From Hyphomicrobiales bacterium (GTDB lineage: Bacteria; Pseudomonadota; Alphaproteobacteria; Rhizobiales; Rhizobiaceae): a stretch of 64,000 nucleotides of DNA. How positions within the stretch are numbered: position 1 is the stretch's first letter; the number at the start of each line of letters is the position of its first letter. Position numbers and translations under genes: made by a program. Where the stretch lies: contig UCKS01000033.1 in NCBI GenBank assembly GCA_900473045.1, forward strand, positions 1 through 64,000, given 5' to 3'. The notes under the pieces are model-generated. The model worked only from the letters and a program-made list of their open reading frames with translations. It ran no database searches and was not told the DNA's origin. Shown here one piece after another: positions 1-6,564 of the stretch.

Positions 1-102
1 TCCCGGTTTCACCAGCGAGCGGCGTCAGCGCCGCGACTGAGACAAGCCGAAAGCGTCGGCGAACGCTGAATTTTGTGATCGTGAAAGGTCGCGGTATTTC
101 GA
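1..102. other. Left window edge, no gene seen
   Basis: About 100 bases follow the Mor-like gene on the minus strand. A short stem (CGGCG/CGCCG, 20-33) is present without a T-run. I see no gene here; whether more phage-type genes continue leftward cannot be told from this window. Confidence 0.5.
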
Positions 103-516
103 TCAGAGCGGGAAATTCTGGAAATCCCTTCTCAACACCTGGACGGAACTTCTGCCCATGCCGACAGTCAGAGCGACCTCTCTGAGGCTGCACCCGCTTT
201 TCAGGAGCTTGATCGCGGTCATCCTTCGATGAAAGCGCCCCATCGTGCTCGGAATCTGGAGTTTCACGCCCCACGATTGTCCATAGTGTGTAGCGAGCTT
301 CGTTGCTGCCTCGAGTCCGATGACTTCAACGACCCCCTTATCTTCTGTCAAAGTGACAGGAAGATAGAGTTCACCGCCGCCCCATTGGCAGCCGATTTTG
401 ACGGCCGCTTCGACGCCGACTAGACGGGCGATATCGGCCAGAAGTTGTGGCAAATGCCTGATCAAAGTCGCATCGGACAGACCAAGGCTGAAGATGTCAT
501 CTGGTTTGGTTTTCAT
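103..516 (-). CDS. Mor-like transcriptional activator (phage Mu middle-operon activator family)
   Basis: A 137-residue protein resembling the Mu Mor/C activators: an N-terminal half with the family's GGGELYLP-type strand (around residues 44-51) and a C-terminal helix-turn-helix (about 100-133, SLREVALTVGMGRSSVQ). In Mu, Mor is made late in the early phase and activates the middle promoter by distorting DNA. I start at the ATG at 516; 25 more codons are open upstream but look unlike the family. The 516 start has GGAG only one base away, inside a small stem-loop (520-535), so initiation may be weak or regulated. It lies alone after a terminator (737-763), so it probably has its own promoter. 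The target promoter is not in view. Confidence 0.7.
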   Translation of the reverse strand: MKTKPDDIFSLGLSDATLIRHLPQLLADIARLVGVEAAVKIGCQWGGGELYLPVTLTEDKGVVEVIGLEAATKLATHYGQSWGVKLQIPSTMGRFHRRMTAIKLLKSGCSLREVALTVGMGRSSVQVLRRDFQNFPL

Positions 517-519
517 GCT

Positions 520-535
520 CCAAGCGATAGCTTGG
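520..535. promoter_or_regulatory. Hairpin over the Mor ribosome-binding site
   Basis: CCAAGC-GATA-GCTTGG (6-bp perfect arms) lies immediately upstream of the Mor-like ATG and contains its only GGAG. In mRNA it would bury the ribosome-binding site; as DNA it could be an operator. Function is inference. Confidence 0.4.
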
Positions 536-630
536 CATGGTGTTTTTGTCCTCGTACCGGAAACAGCATCCGAAAGCGGGAAGACCAACAACGGCGGGGG
601 ATTTGGGGGCTGCTGAAGCCCAAATGCTAG

Positions 631-645
631 ACCGTTTCGAACGGT
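631..645. promoter_or_regulatory. Palindrome upstream of the Mor-like gene
   Basis: ACCGTT-TCG-AACGGT, 6-bp perfect arms, lies about 115 bases upstream of the Mor-like start, between the terminator at 737-763 and the gene. It is a candidate operator for a regulator of this island; no binding protein is assigned. Confidence 0.35.
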
Positions 646-736
646 TTCACGGCAGGGAGATCAAGGCCGTGTCGCATTTCAAGAATTGGCTTCGACGTGA
701 AGCTATGCTCTCCGGTCCACGATGACAAGCAGGCCG

Positions 737-763
737 AAAAAGAGCCCCGGCGTTGCGCCGGGG
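737..763 (-). terminator. Rho-independent terminator after the leftward early-type operon
   Basis: On the minus strand an 8-bp perfect GC stem (CCCCGGCG/CGCCGGGG, 3-base loop) is followed by TCTTTTT. It sits downstream of the gene ending at 844 and separates that operon from the Mor-like gene. Confidence 0.8.
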
Positions 764-843
764 ACAGGAAAAGCCGTGAACACGCTCCACGGCCTTCAAA
801 ACCGCTTCAACGGTCAAAATTTCCTCCGGTGGAAGGAGCCGTG

Positions 844-1143
844 TTATAGAATCTTGGCCCATGCCATTAGGACAAACGGCCAAACCTCTTTAAGGACCGT
901 CAGCCCAGCGGCTGCGCAAGCCCATGTGGCGCCAAGCCGGTTCCACTTTGATTGAAGGTTCAGAGTGTCGTGAAGGTCGATCCGTTCGCCCTTTTGGTTC
1001 CTCGAAATCAGATAGCCCCCCGGCATCGCGCCAACGCCGTGAGTTTCCTCAGGCGCTGGCACGTCAGTGCGTGTCGCCTTGAGCCAACAATAGGCGGAGA
1101 TCGCGGCGGTAATGATGATCAGAATTGAAATTATCGCGGTCAT
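844..1143 (-). CDS. Small membrane protein, phage-island hypothetical
   Basis: A 99-residue protein of unknown function. An N-terminal hydrophobic helix (residues 2-22) and a second hydrophobic stretch (about 72-96) suggest two membrane passes. A good ribosome-binding site (GGAGG, five bases before the ATG) supports the start at 1143. It is the last gene before a strong terminator and follows the Mu-type DNA-binding protein by 33 bases, so it is probably co-transcribed with it. A holin-like role is conceivable from size and topology but nothing in the sequence proves it. Confidence 0.55.
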   Translation of the reverse strand: MTAIISILIIITAAISAYCWLKATRTDVPAPEETHGVGAMPGGYLISRNQKGERIDLHDTLNLQSKWNRLGATWACAAAGLTVLKEVWPFVLMAWAKIL

Positions 1144-1176
1144 GGTGCCTCCGTTTCCCCAACGACCTAGACGGTT

Positions 1177-1752
1177 TCAAGCCCCTCCCACAAGTCCAAA
1201 GTGGATGAGGATTGTTGCCGCCTCGTCCACCGTTGGCAGCAATACACCTGGTGGAAGCCGCTCGGGTAACTTCTGCCACGCCTGGCTAAGATTGCCATCC
1301 GTTTCCAGCTTCATGATCCGCATCAACGGCAGCACCCAAGGCGGCGCTGCATTCGAGGGTTCGCCCGCTGGCAACGGCTCCGGCGCTGGCGCGTTCGGTA
1401 GGATCGGCACGATTGCGTCAATCGCCGGGAGGTTCAAGATATGCGACACCAGCGCATCGAAGGCACGGCTTGGAAGGCTGGTGACATGGTAGGCATTGAG
1501 CCAAGCGCCTTGGAACTTGCCTTTACGCTTCATCCAGCGCTCTTTGCTGGCCTTGCGGCTCACGCCTTCGATGGTGGACGGCAGACCGGGAAGAAGATGG
1601 CCTGCAAGCTCGGCGGCTGAGAACCATTCCTGAATGTTGTCTTTGTCGCGTACGATGCGCAACAGCAGCGCCTCAAGGTACTTGAGACGCCTCTGAGCGT
1701 AATTCCATTCATCGGCGGGAACGGGCACTGTCAGGTCAAAACTGCTATACAT
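1177..1752 (-). CDS. Mu-type DNA-binding-domain protein (Mu c repressor / MuA N-terminus-like)
   Basis: A 191-residue protein. Residues about 42-101 match the Mu DNA-binding winged helix shared by the Mu c repressor and the N-terminus of MuA transposase (EWFSAAELAG, then LPGLPSTIEGVSRKA, ERWMKRKGK and a closing SLPSRAFDAL). There is no DDE/integrase catalytic region, and the length is close to that of the Mu c repressor (196 residues), so a repressor-type regulator is more likely than a truncated transposase, although a domain remnant cannot be excluded. The start at 1752 is supported by AGGTGA before the ATG. It lies mid-way in a leftward operon rather than divergent from it as c does in Mu. 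Confidence 0.65.
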   Translation of the reverse strand: MYSSFDLTVPVPADEWNYAQRRLKYLEALLLRIVRDKDNIQEWFSAAELAGHLLPGLPSTIEGVSRKASKERWMKRKGKFQGAWLNAYHVTSLPSRAFDALVSHILNLPAIDAIVPILPNAPAPEPLPAGEPSNAAPPWVLPLMRIMKLETDGNLSQAWQKLPERLPPGVLLPTVDEAATILIHFGLVGGA

Positions 1753-1800
1753 GGTTCACCTGTTTGAACGCGCTCTACGGCGCTGTGATTGTTCGAGCGA

Positions 1801-2115
1801 TTAGCGCTCCAGTTCGGTCGCCAAGAAGCGCAGAATTTCTGCAAGTCTGAGGCGCTCTTTTTTCGTTCCCATAAGCATTCCATTCGGCAAGGCGATGGGA
1901 GATTTTCTCACCGCTAGGCGGCCAAAGGCGCTGAATGACGGAACTTCGTGTTCCGATAGGCCTCTCTCCAACAGATCACTTTTCAGTGCAGCATACGCCT
2001 CTCTCTGCGGTAGCTTCTTTTCGTAAACAGCCTGAAGAGCGGCCGACACGAGCGGTGTAACCGTCTCCGGAAGTCCGTCAAATGCGGATGCTCGGGGATT
2101 AAGTTGTCTAGCCAT
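1801..2115 (-). CDS. Phage-type hypothetical protein
   Basis: A 104-residue, charged, probably helical protein. The pattern LPETVTPLVSAAL followed by LKSDLLERGL and FSAFGRLAVR weakly recalls the small helix-turn-helix proteins of the Mu Gp27 (DUF3486) type, but I would not name it on that. The ATG at 2115 is preceded by AAGGA at good spacing; a TTG 15 bases upstream is less likely. It follows the 2133-2558 gene by 17 bases and is probably co-transcribed with it. Confidence 0.5.
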   Translation of the reverse strand: MARQLNPRASAFDGLPETVTPLVSAALQAVYEKKLPQREAYAALKSDLLERGLSEHEVPSFSAFGRLAVRKSPIALPNGMLMGTKKERLRLAEILRFLATELER

Positions 2116-2132
2116 GCTTCTATCCTTCAAAC

Positions 2133-2558
2133 CTAACCGTTGATCACTTTTTGGGGTTCCGTCGCACGCTCTGCCCCATCCTCGCCAAGTAGCTTCCTGA
2201 CAACTTTTTCTACCGTTTCTTTCTTGAGGTTTAGTGCGTTCGCGATGTCGCCCGCATCGTAGCCCTCGCTAATTTTCGCCGCGATGAACTCGGTCCGCAT
2301 CGACTGAGGATTTACCGGCAACGCGGTCGCTTGATGGGCGGCTTCGTCAACACGACGATACTCTGCCCTCACGGCTTCCTCTATGTCTGCCAGCGCTTCG
2401 TTCTGCGTGTCGAAAAGTCGTCCCACGCCCAACGCAATCTGTTCAAGGCTATCGCCTTGCGACATCGTGGCGCTCAACATGTGGCTCAGCGCGCGCAGCG
2501 AGGCGCGAGTGTATTCGAATTCAATAAGGGTGGAATACTTTGTGTGGTTCGCTTGCAT
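2133..2558 (-). CDS. Putative HTH regulator, first ATG-started gene of the leftward operon
   Basis: A 141-residue protein. Residues about 85-125 (EFIAAKISEGYDAGDIANALNL then KKETVEKVVRKLL) form a plausible helix-turn-helix; the N-terminal 80 residues are helical and acidic. The ATG at 2558 has GGAG six bases before it. The same frame stays open upstream to 2951 (possible ATG at 2834) straight through a terminator at 2724-2745, so a longer product is possible. Family not recognised. Confidence 0.5.
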   Translation of the reverse strand: MQANHTKYSTLIEFEYTRASLRALSHMLSATMSQGDSLEQIALGVGRLFDTQNEALADIEEAVRAEYRRVDEAAHQATALPVNPQSMRTEFIAAKISEGYDAGDIANALNLKKETVEKVVRKLLGEDGAERATEPQKVING

Positions 2559-2723
2559 GATGGTCTCCAGCAGCGCTTTTGAAGGCGCATGGTTCTGCGG
2601 TCGGCGCAGAGCCGGGAGTTCAAAACCGTGCTGGACGGCAACATAGCCTTTAGGCTTTCGCCCTGGACATACGCCATGTTCTCCCGGCCGCAATACTAGC
2701 GACCGTGCCCGGATACCGGACAT

Positions 2724-2745
2724 AAAAAAAGCGCCGTTCGGGCGC
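2724..2745 (-). terminator. Intrinsic terminator inside the leader of the leftward operon
   Basis: On the minus strand GCGCC-CGAAC-GGCGC is followed by seven T. It lies 166 bases upstream of the 2558 start and downstream of the palindromic control array, so a transcript from about 2900 would be cut short here. It could act as an attenuator or end a small RNA. Confidence 0.7.
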
Positions 2746-2759
2746 GACAAAGGAATTAA

Positions 2760-2774
2760 GTGCCAAGTTGGCAC
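2760..2774. repeat. Inverted repeat in the operon leader
   Basis: GTGCCAA-G-TTGGCAC, 7-bp perfect arms, 15 bases before the terminator stem (minus-strand sense). It could be an alternative hairpin of the attenuator or an operator. Confidence 0.4.
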
Positions 2775-2871
2775 CGAACTATTTGACGGCCTTGGTGGCG
2801 CGTACCACCAGCAGGAGTTTTGAAGCTCCGCCATCAGAGATAGACCGATTTGCGGTGCTTGCCAAGCCCCT

Positions 2872-2887
2872 AAGTGTTGCAACACTT
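2872..2887. promoter_or_regulatory. 16-bp perfect palindrome, candidate operator
   Basis: AAGTGTTGCAACACTT is perfectly symmetric and contains the core GTTGCAAC (2876-2883), which recurs at 2945-2952 and 2968-2975. Its place upstream of the leftward operon suggests a repressor or activator site. Confidence 0.5.
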
Positions 2888-2917
2888 TTAGGTCTGACGA
2901 TTTGCATAATCTGGAAT

Positions 2918-2937
2918 TTGTCTCAAGCTTGAGACAA
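2918..2937. promoter_or_regulatory. 20-bp perfect palindrome, candidate operator
   Basis: TTGTCTCAAGCTTGAGACAA is perfectly symmetric, lying between two GTTGCAAC palindromes. It is probably a dimer-binding site controlling the leftward operon. Confidence 0.55.
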
Positions 2938-2944
2938 TTAATTC

Positions 2945-2975
2945 GTTGCAACGCCGTTTCAACTCTGGTTGCAAC
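2945..2975. promoter_or_regulatory. Two further GTTGCAAC palindromes
   Basis: GTTGCAAC occurs at 2945-2952 and again at 2968-2975, matching the core of the palindrome at 2872-2887. Three copies in 100 bases in front of one operon suggest cooperative binding sites. Confidence 0.45.
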
Positions 2976-2992
2976 TTCGCCTTATACGCTTG

Positions 2993-3105
2993 CGTCAGAG
3001 TTAAACTAAAGGTTAATGCCTCGTCTCGCGATGGCTAAACCTCGAAATACAAAGATTTTCTTCGGTTTTCCTTGTATCTGTTCTCGCCTAAATTTAACTC
3101 TGACG
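2993..3105. repeat. Inverted 13-bp repeat pair
   Basis: CGTCAGAGTTAAA (2993-3005) and its exact reverse complement (3093-3105) flank an 87-base AT-rich segment. A related GTCAGACTTAAAGG follows at about 3110. These could be binding sites at a phage-type end or a second control region. Confidence 0.4.
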
Positions 3106-3173
3106 TTCGGTCAGACTTAAAGGCTTAAAACCGCGTTTGAACCGGGTTTTAGCATCCGGCCAGAGGCCCCGCG

Positions 3174-3308
3174 CTGCCATTTGATATTGCGGGACGATTT
3201 TTCAACCGTCACCGGCAAACTCGGCAAAAACTCAATCATAACCAGATGTTACTATGAATTACCGGATATTCTCAGATATCCGCCGTACTGCCATGTGATC
3301 TTGCGGGT
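3174..3308. repeat. Pair of 20-bp direct repeats (candidate transposase-binding or end sites)
   Basis: CTGCCATTTGATATTGCGGG at 3174-3193 and CTGCCATGTGATCTTGCGGG at 3288-3307 match at 18 of 20 positions, 114 bases apart. Their place at the outer edge of a Mu-type gene set fits end sites bound by a MuA-like protein, but the sequence is unlike the published Mu consensus. Confidence 0.4.
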
Positions 3309-3556
3309 TACACGCATTGAAAGGCCTGGCGGATAAGCGGCCAGGCTGGGGCATTGGAGGTTTTCCCGTCAAAAAGGAAAGCGCAGAAGAACCTGAGAAG
3401 CGCGGCAAAAGACACTGAAACGGGGCACGGCGTGTGTCACCTATTCTAATTTAACTGAGGCATACGTTGTGCCCCGGCCACCTACTCTTTGAAAACCCAC
3501 GGCGAATTTTTCGCGCGTGGATGATGGACGTTAGGGGTGCGGCAAACGCCGAACTG

Positions 3557-3661
3557 CTCCCTCCCCCTTGTGGGGAGGGTTGGGGAGGGGCAAGACTGTA
3601 AACTCGGAGCAAAAGAACCCCTCCCGGCCCGTTGGGCCACCCTCCCCACAAGGGGGAGGGA
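3557..3661. repeat. Rhizobial mosaic inverted-repeat element
   Basis: Inverted arms built on CCCTCCCCCTTGTGGGGAGG (left, 3558-3579) and its complement (3640-3661) enclose about 60 bases. The same core recurs at 51192-51299. Elements of this type (RIME-like) are common between genes in rhizobia. It lies between the phage-type island and rpsF. Confidence 0.75.
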
Positions 3662-3955
3662 AAGACCGGACAAGCCTCGCCTCCCCCCTAAATTCCCTCT
3701 GCCCCTTGCTTCCTGCCCGAAAATGCGTATAAGCGCGCTGTTCGCAACACCCGGTCTTCTGGCTGGTGGCTGAACGGAGGGCCGGTTTCCCTTAAGAGAC
3801 CTGTAAGGACCTATAGGGGTCCAGCCTCCCGTGTCTCCGCTCTCGACCGTCTCGAAACAACACTTTCTTGCCGGCTGCTCGCAGCCACTTGAACAGTCGT
3901 TGAGGCTTAGCCGCCGATTTCCGGGTGACGATTAACGCAAGAAAGGCAAAGCCTC

Positions 3956-4417
3956 ATGGCTCTTTATGAACATGTATTCCTTGCCCGGCAGGATATTTCC
4001 GCACAGCAGGTCGACGCTCTCGTCGAACAGTACAAGGGTGTACTGGAAGCTAACGGTGGTAAAGTCGGGCGCGTCGAAAACTGGGGCCTCAAGTCCCTGA
4101 CGTACCGCATCAACAAGAACCGCAAGGCTCACTACGTTCTGATGGACATCGATGCTCCGGCACCGGCCGTTCACGAGATCGAGCGCCAGATGCGCATCAA
4201 CGAAGACATCCTTCGTTACATGACCATCGCTGTCGAAAAGCACGAAGATGGCCCATCCGCCATGACGCAGAAGCGCGATCGTGACGACCGTCCGCGCCGT
4301 GATGGCGATCGCCCTGACCGTGGTGGCTTCGGCGACCGTGGCCCGCGTCCGCCGCGCGAAGGTGGCTTCGGCGACCGTGAAGACCGTCCGCGCCGTCCGC
4401 GCGAAGACCGGGCATAA
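3956..4417 (+). CDS. rpsF: 30S ribosomal protein S6
   Basis: A 153-residue S6. The S6 fold covers residues 1-95 ([15 protein letters not shown] start, [21 protein letters not shown], then the [21 protein letters not shown] helix). After that comes a tail rich in Arg, Asp and Gly with repeated GGFGDR units, as is common in rhizobial S6. S6 pairs with S18 on the 30S platform. First gene of rpsF-rpsR-DUF2232-rplI; rpsR starts 11 bases later. The ATG at 3956 has an AAGG-type site. Confidence 0.97.
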   Translation: MALYEHVFLARQDISAQQVDALVEQYKGVLEANGGKVGRVENWGLKSLTYRINKNRKAHYVLMDIDAPAPAVHEIERQMRINEDILRYMTIAVEKHEDGPSAMTQKRDRDDRPRRDGDRPDRGGFGDRGPRPPREGGFGDREDRPRRPREDRA

Positions 4418-4428
4418 GGAGAGACATT

Positions 4429-4677
4429 ATGGCTGATACATTATCCGCTCCGGCACGCCGCCCGTTCCATCGCCGTCGCAAGACCTGCCCTTTCTCCGGC
4501 GCCAACGCTCCGAAGATCGACTACAAGGACATCCGTCTGCTGCAGCGCTACATTTCCGAGCGCGGCAAGATCGTTCCTTCGCGTATCACGGCAGTGTCCC
4601 AGAAGAAGCAGCGCGAACTGGCCCAGGCCATCAAGCGCGCCCGCTTCCTCGGCCTCCTGCCTTACGTCATGTCCTAA
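4429..4677 (+). CDS. rpsR: 30S ribosomal protein S18
   Basis: An 82-residue S18 of normal length, with the hallmark [20 protein letters not shown] and the basic C-terminal [12 protein letters not shown]. It binds next to S6 on the small subunit. AAGGAGAG lies seven bases before the ATG. It sits 11 bases after rpsF and is clearly co-transcribed. Confidence 0.98.
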   Translation: MADTLSAPARRPFHRRRKTCPFSGANAPKIDYKDIRLLQRYISERGKIVPSRITAVSQKKQRELAQAIKRARFLGLLPYVMS

Positions 4678-4878
4678 GACCTGACTCTCCGCTAGTCAGC
4701 TGACTCGGCGGAAACTGACTCAGGGTGAGGCGAACAGCCGATGGCATCGCCTCACCTTCTCCCTTCCGCGTTGGGCGCGGATCGGAAACACCGGCGCATT
4801 CAGCGCTAAAACCCATGTTGGGGCTCCGTTCCTGAGTCAGGAAACGCCTCTAACTGCTTGATAGCAGGACAGCGAACC

Positions 4879-5856
4879 GTGAAAACATTGAACCAGACAT
4901 CGCTGTTGACAGGCGCATTCGCCGGCGTGACCGCTGCCTTGCTATCGCTTGGCGCGAACACGCAGTCGTCGTTTGCGATCGTGCTTTATGCCGCGTCTGC
5001 ACTGCCGATCCTGATTGCCGGCCTTGGCTGGGGCAATACCGCAGCGATCACGGCCGTCGTCGTTGCCGGCCTGACGGGCACCGTGCTCGTCTCCCCCTAT
5101 TTCGCCCTTCTGATCGCGGTCATCACGCTGATCCCGGCCGCCTGGCTTAGCCACCTTGCCAATCTGGCCCGGCCGGCATCCGAGCTCGGCGGCCCTGATG
5201 GCGCGATGGCCTGGTATCCCCTCTCGGATATCCTCACCAATCTCGCCGTGCTGGTGACGATCGGCATGCTGATCGTCGGCGTCATCATCGGTTACGATGG
5301 CACGATGTCGGACCGGATGATCGATATCGTCATGGAAGCGCTGAAGGCGCAGGAGCCCGGCTACAATCCGGATGCCGCCTCGATCGCCCAGATCAAGTCG
5401 ATCTTTTCCGTCGCCCTGCCGATGGTTCAGGGCGCCATCTGGGTGCTGATGCTGTTTGCCGCCTATTACATCGCCACCCGCATCGTCCAGACCTCCGGCA
5501 AGAGCCTGCGTCCCCGCGAAGACATGCCGTCGACGCTGCGCATGCACCGCTTCTCGATCTTCGCCTTCCTCGGCGGCCTGCTGCTTGCCTTCATGGGCGG
5601 CGTTCCGGCGATCGTCGGTGCGCTCGTCTGCGGCACGTTCGGCGCGGGTTTCCTGCTGGCCGGGTTTGCCGTCTTCCATTTCCGCACACGCGGCAAGTCC
5701 TGGCGGCTGCCGGTGCTGTGGCTTGGCTATCTGTCGGTCGTGCTCTTCACGATCCCGGCATTCTTCTTTCTCCTGTCGGGTCTGATGGACACGCGGCGCG
5801 CCATCGCGCTGTCGCCGGCGGGGAAAACCACTGAAACTGAAACAAAAGACCTCTAA
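4879..5856 (+). CDS. DUF2232 integral membrane protein
   Basis: A 325-residue membrane protein with about eight hydrophobic helices; family DUF2232 (YybS-like), commonly found between rpsR and rplI in alphaproteobacteria. The function is not known. I start at GTG 4879 (AGGA nine bases before) rather than the TTG at 4858, which has no ribosome-binding site. The gap of about 200 bases after rpsR may hold an internal promoter; rplI follows 25 bases after the stop. Confidence 0.85.
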   Translation: MKTLNQTSLLTGAFAGVTAALLSLGANTQSSFAIVLYAASALPILIAGLGWGNTAAITAVVVAGLTGTVLVSPYFALLIAVITLIPAAWLSHLANLARPASELGGPDGAMAWYPLSDILTNLAVLVTIGMLIVGVIIGYDGTMSDRMIDIVMEALKAQEPGYNPDAASIAQIKSIFSVALPMVQGAIWVLMLFAAYYIATRIVQTSGKSLRPREDMPSTLRMHRFSIFAFLGGLLLAFMGGVPAIVGALVCGTFGAGFLLAGFAVFHFRTRGKSWRLPVLWLGYLSVVLFTIPAFFFLLSGLMDTRRAIALSPAGKTTETETKDL

Positions 5857-5881
5857 AACAGACAAACGAAAGGACACTATC

Positions 5882-6457
5882 ATGCAAGTCATTCTTCTCG
5901 AACGCGTTGCAAAGCTCGGCCAGATGGGCGAGACCGTCAAGGTTCGCGACGGCTTTGCCCGTAACTACCTGCTGCCGCTCGGCAAGGCGCTGCGCGCCAA
6001 CGAAGCCAACAAGAAGCGTTTCGAAGCCGAGCGTTCGACGCTTGAAGCCCGGAACCTCGAGCGCAAGTCCGAAGCCCAGACCGTTGCCGAAACGCTTGGC
6101 GGCAAGTCCTTCATCGTCGTCCGTTCGGCCGGCGAAACCGGTCAGCTCTACGGTTCGGTTGCCGCCCGCGACATCGTCGACGTTCTGGCTGCAGAAGGCT
6201 TCAACATCGGCCGCAACCAGGTCGACCTCAACAACCCGATCAAGACCATCGGCCTGCACGAAGTTGTGCTGCACCTCCACGCCGAAGTCGAAATCAAGGT
6301 TCAGATCAACGTTGCCCGTTCGGCCGAAGAAGCAGAACGCCAGCAGAAGGGCGAAAGCCTGACATCGGCCGACGCCATCTACGGCGTTGACGAAGATGCC
6401 CTGAAGCCGGAAGACTTCTTCAACCCGGAAGCCGAATTCGACGGCGACGACGAGTAA
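5882..6457 (+). CDS. rplI: 50S ribosomal protein L9
   Basis: A 191-residue L9. The N-terminal domain ([13 protein letters not shown], then [17 protein letters not shown]) binds 23S rRNA; a long connecting helix follows (residues 40-75) and then the C-terminal domain. The acidic tail after residue 150 is longer than in E. coli L9 (149 residues), as in other rhizobia. AAAGGA precedes the ATG. It ends the ribosomal operon and is followed by a strong bidirectional terminator. Confidence 0.97.
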   Translation: MQVILLERVAKLGQMGETVKVRDGFARNYLLPLGKALRANEANKKRFEAERSTLEARNLERKSEAQTVAETLGGKSFIVVRSAGETGQLYGSVAARDIVDVLAAEGFNIGRNQVDLNNPIKTIGLHEVVLHLHAEVEIKVQINVARSAEEAERQQKGESLTSADAIYGVDEDALKPEDFFNPEAEFDGDDE

Positions 6458-6511
6458 TCGTCAGAGCGACGGGCACCTTCGCGGTGCCCCGCTTGCCTCT
6501 TGGACACAATG

Positions 6512-6541
6512 AAAGGCCCGCGATATCTATCGCGGGCCTTT
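6512..6541. terminator. Bidirectional terminator between rplI and emrA
   Basis: AAAGGCCCGCGAT and its complement form a 13-bp perfect stem with T-runs on both strands. It serves the convergent rplI (+) and emrA (-) genes. A smaller stem (GGGCACC/GGTGCCC, about 6470-6489) lies just before it. Confidence 0.85.
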
Positions 6542-6564
6542 CGCATTTGAGGGTATGACCGCCG

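Larger units (their letters stand above)
2559..3955. other. 1.4-kb stretch without a confident gene: control region, repeats and rpsF leader
   Basis: From left to right it holds an intrinsic terminator (2724-2745, minus strand), several palindromes (2760-2774, 2872-2887, 2918-2937, GTTGCAAC copies), a pair of 20-bp direct repeats (3174, 3288), stems at 3263-3282, 3324-3346 and 3421/3476, an inverted-repeat element at 3557-3661, and then the promoter and long leader of rpsF. The only sizeable frame is the minus-strand extension of the 2133-2558 gene. Confidence 0.6.

Noticed and set aside
647-883. Short minus-strand frame after the small membrane protein gene
   Set aside because: It runs through the terminator at 737-763, has no good ribosome-binding site and no recognisable family.
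1177-1752. MuA transposase
   Set aside because: Only the N-terminal DNA-binding domain is present; no DDE catalytic domain follows in any frame, and the length fits a repressor.
3557-3661. Insertion sequence with terminal inverted repeats
   Set aside because: Only about 105 bases with no transposase; the same core recurs in another intergenic gap, so it is a dispersed mosaic element.
4942-5940. 332-codon minus-strand frame opposite the DUF2232 gene
   Set aside because: Arg/Asp/His-rich shadow with no family; the plus-strand gene is clear.
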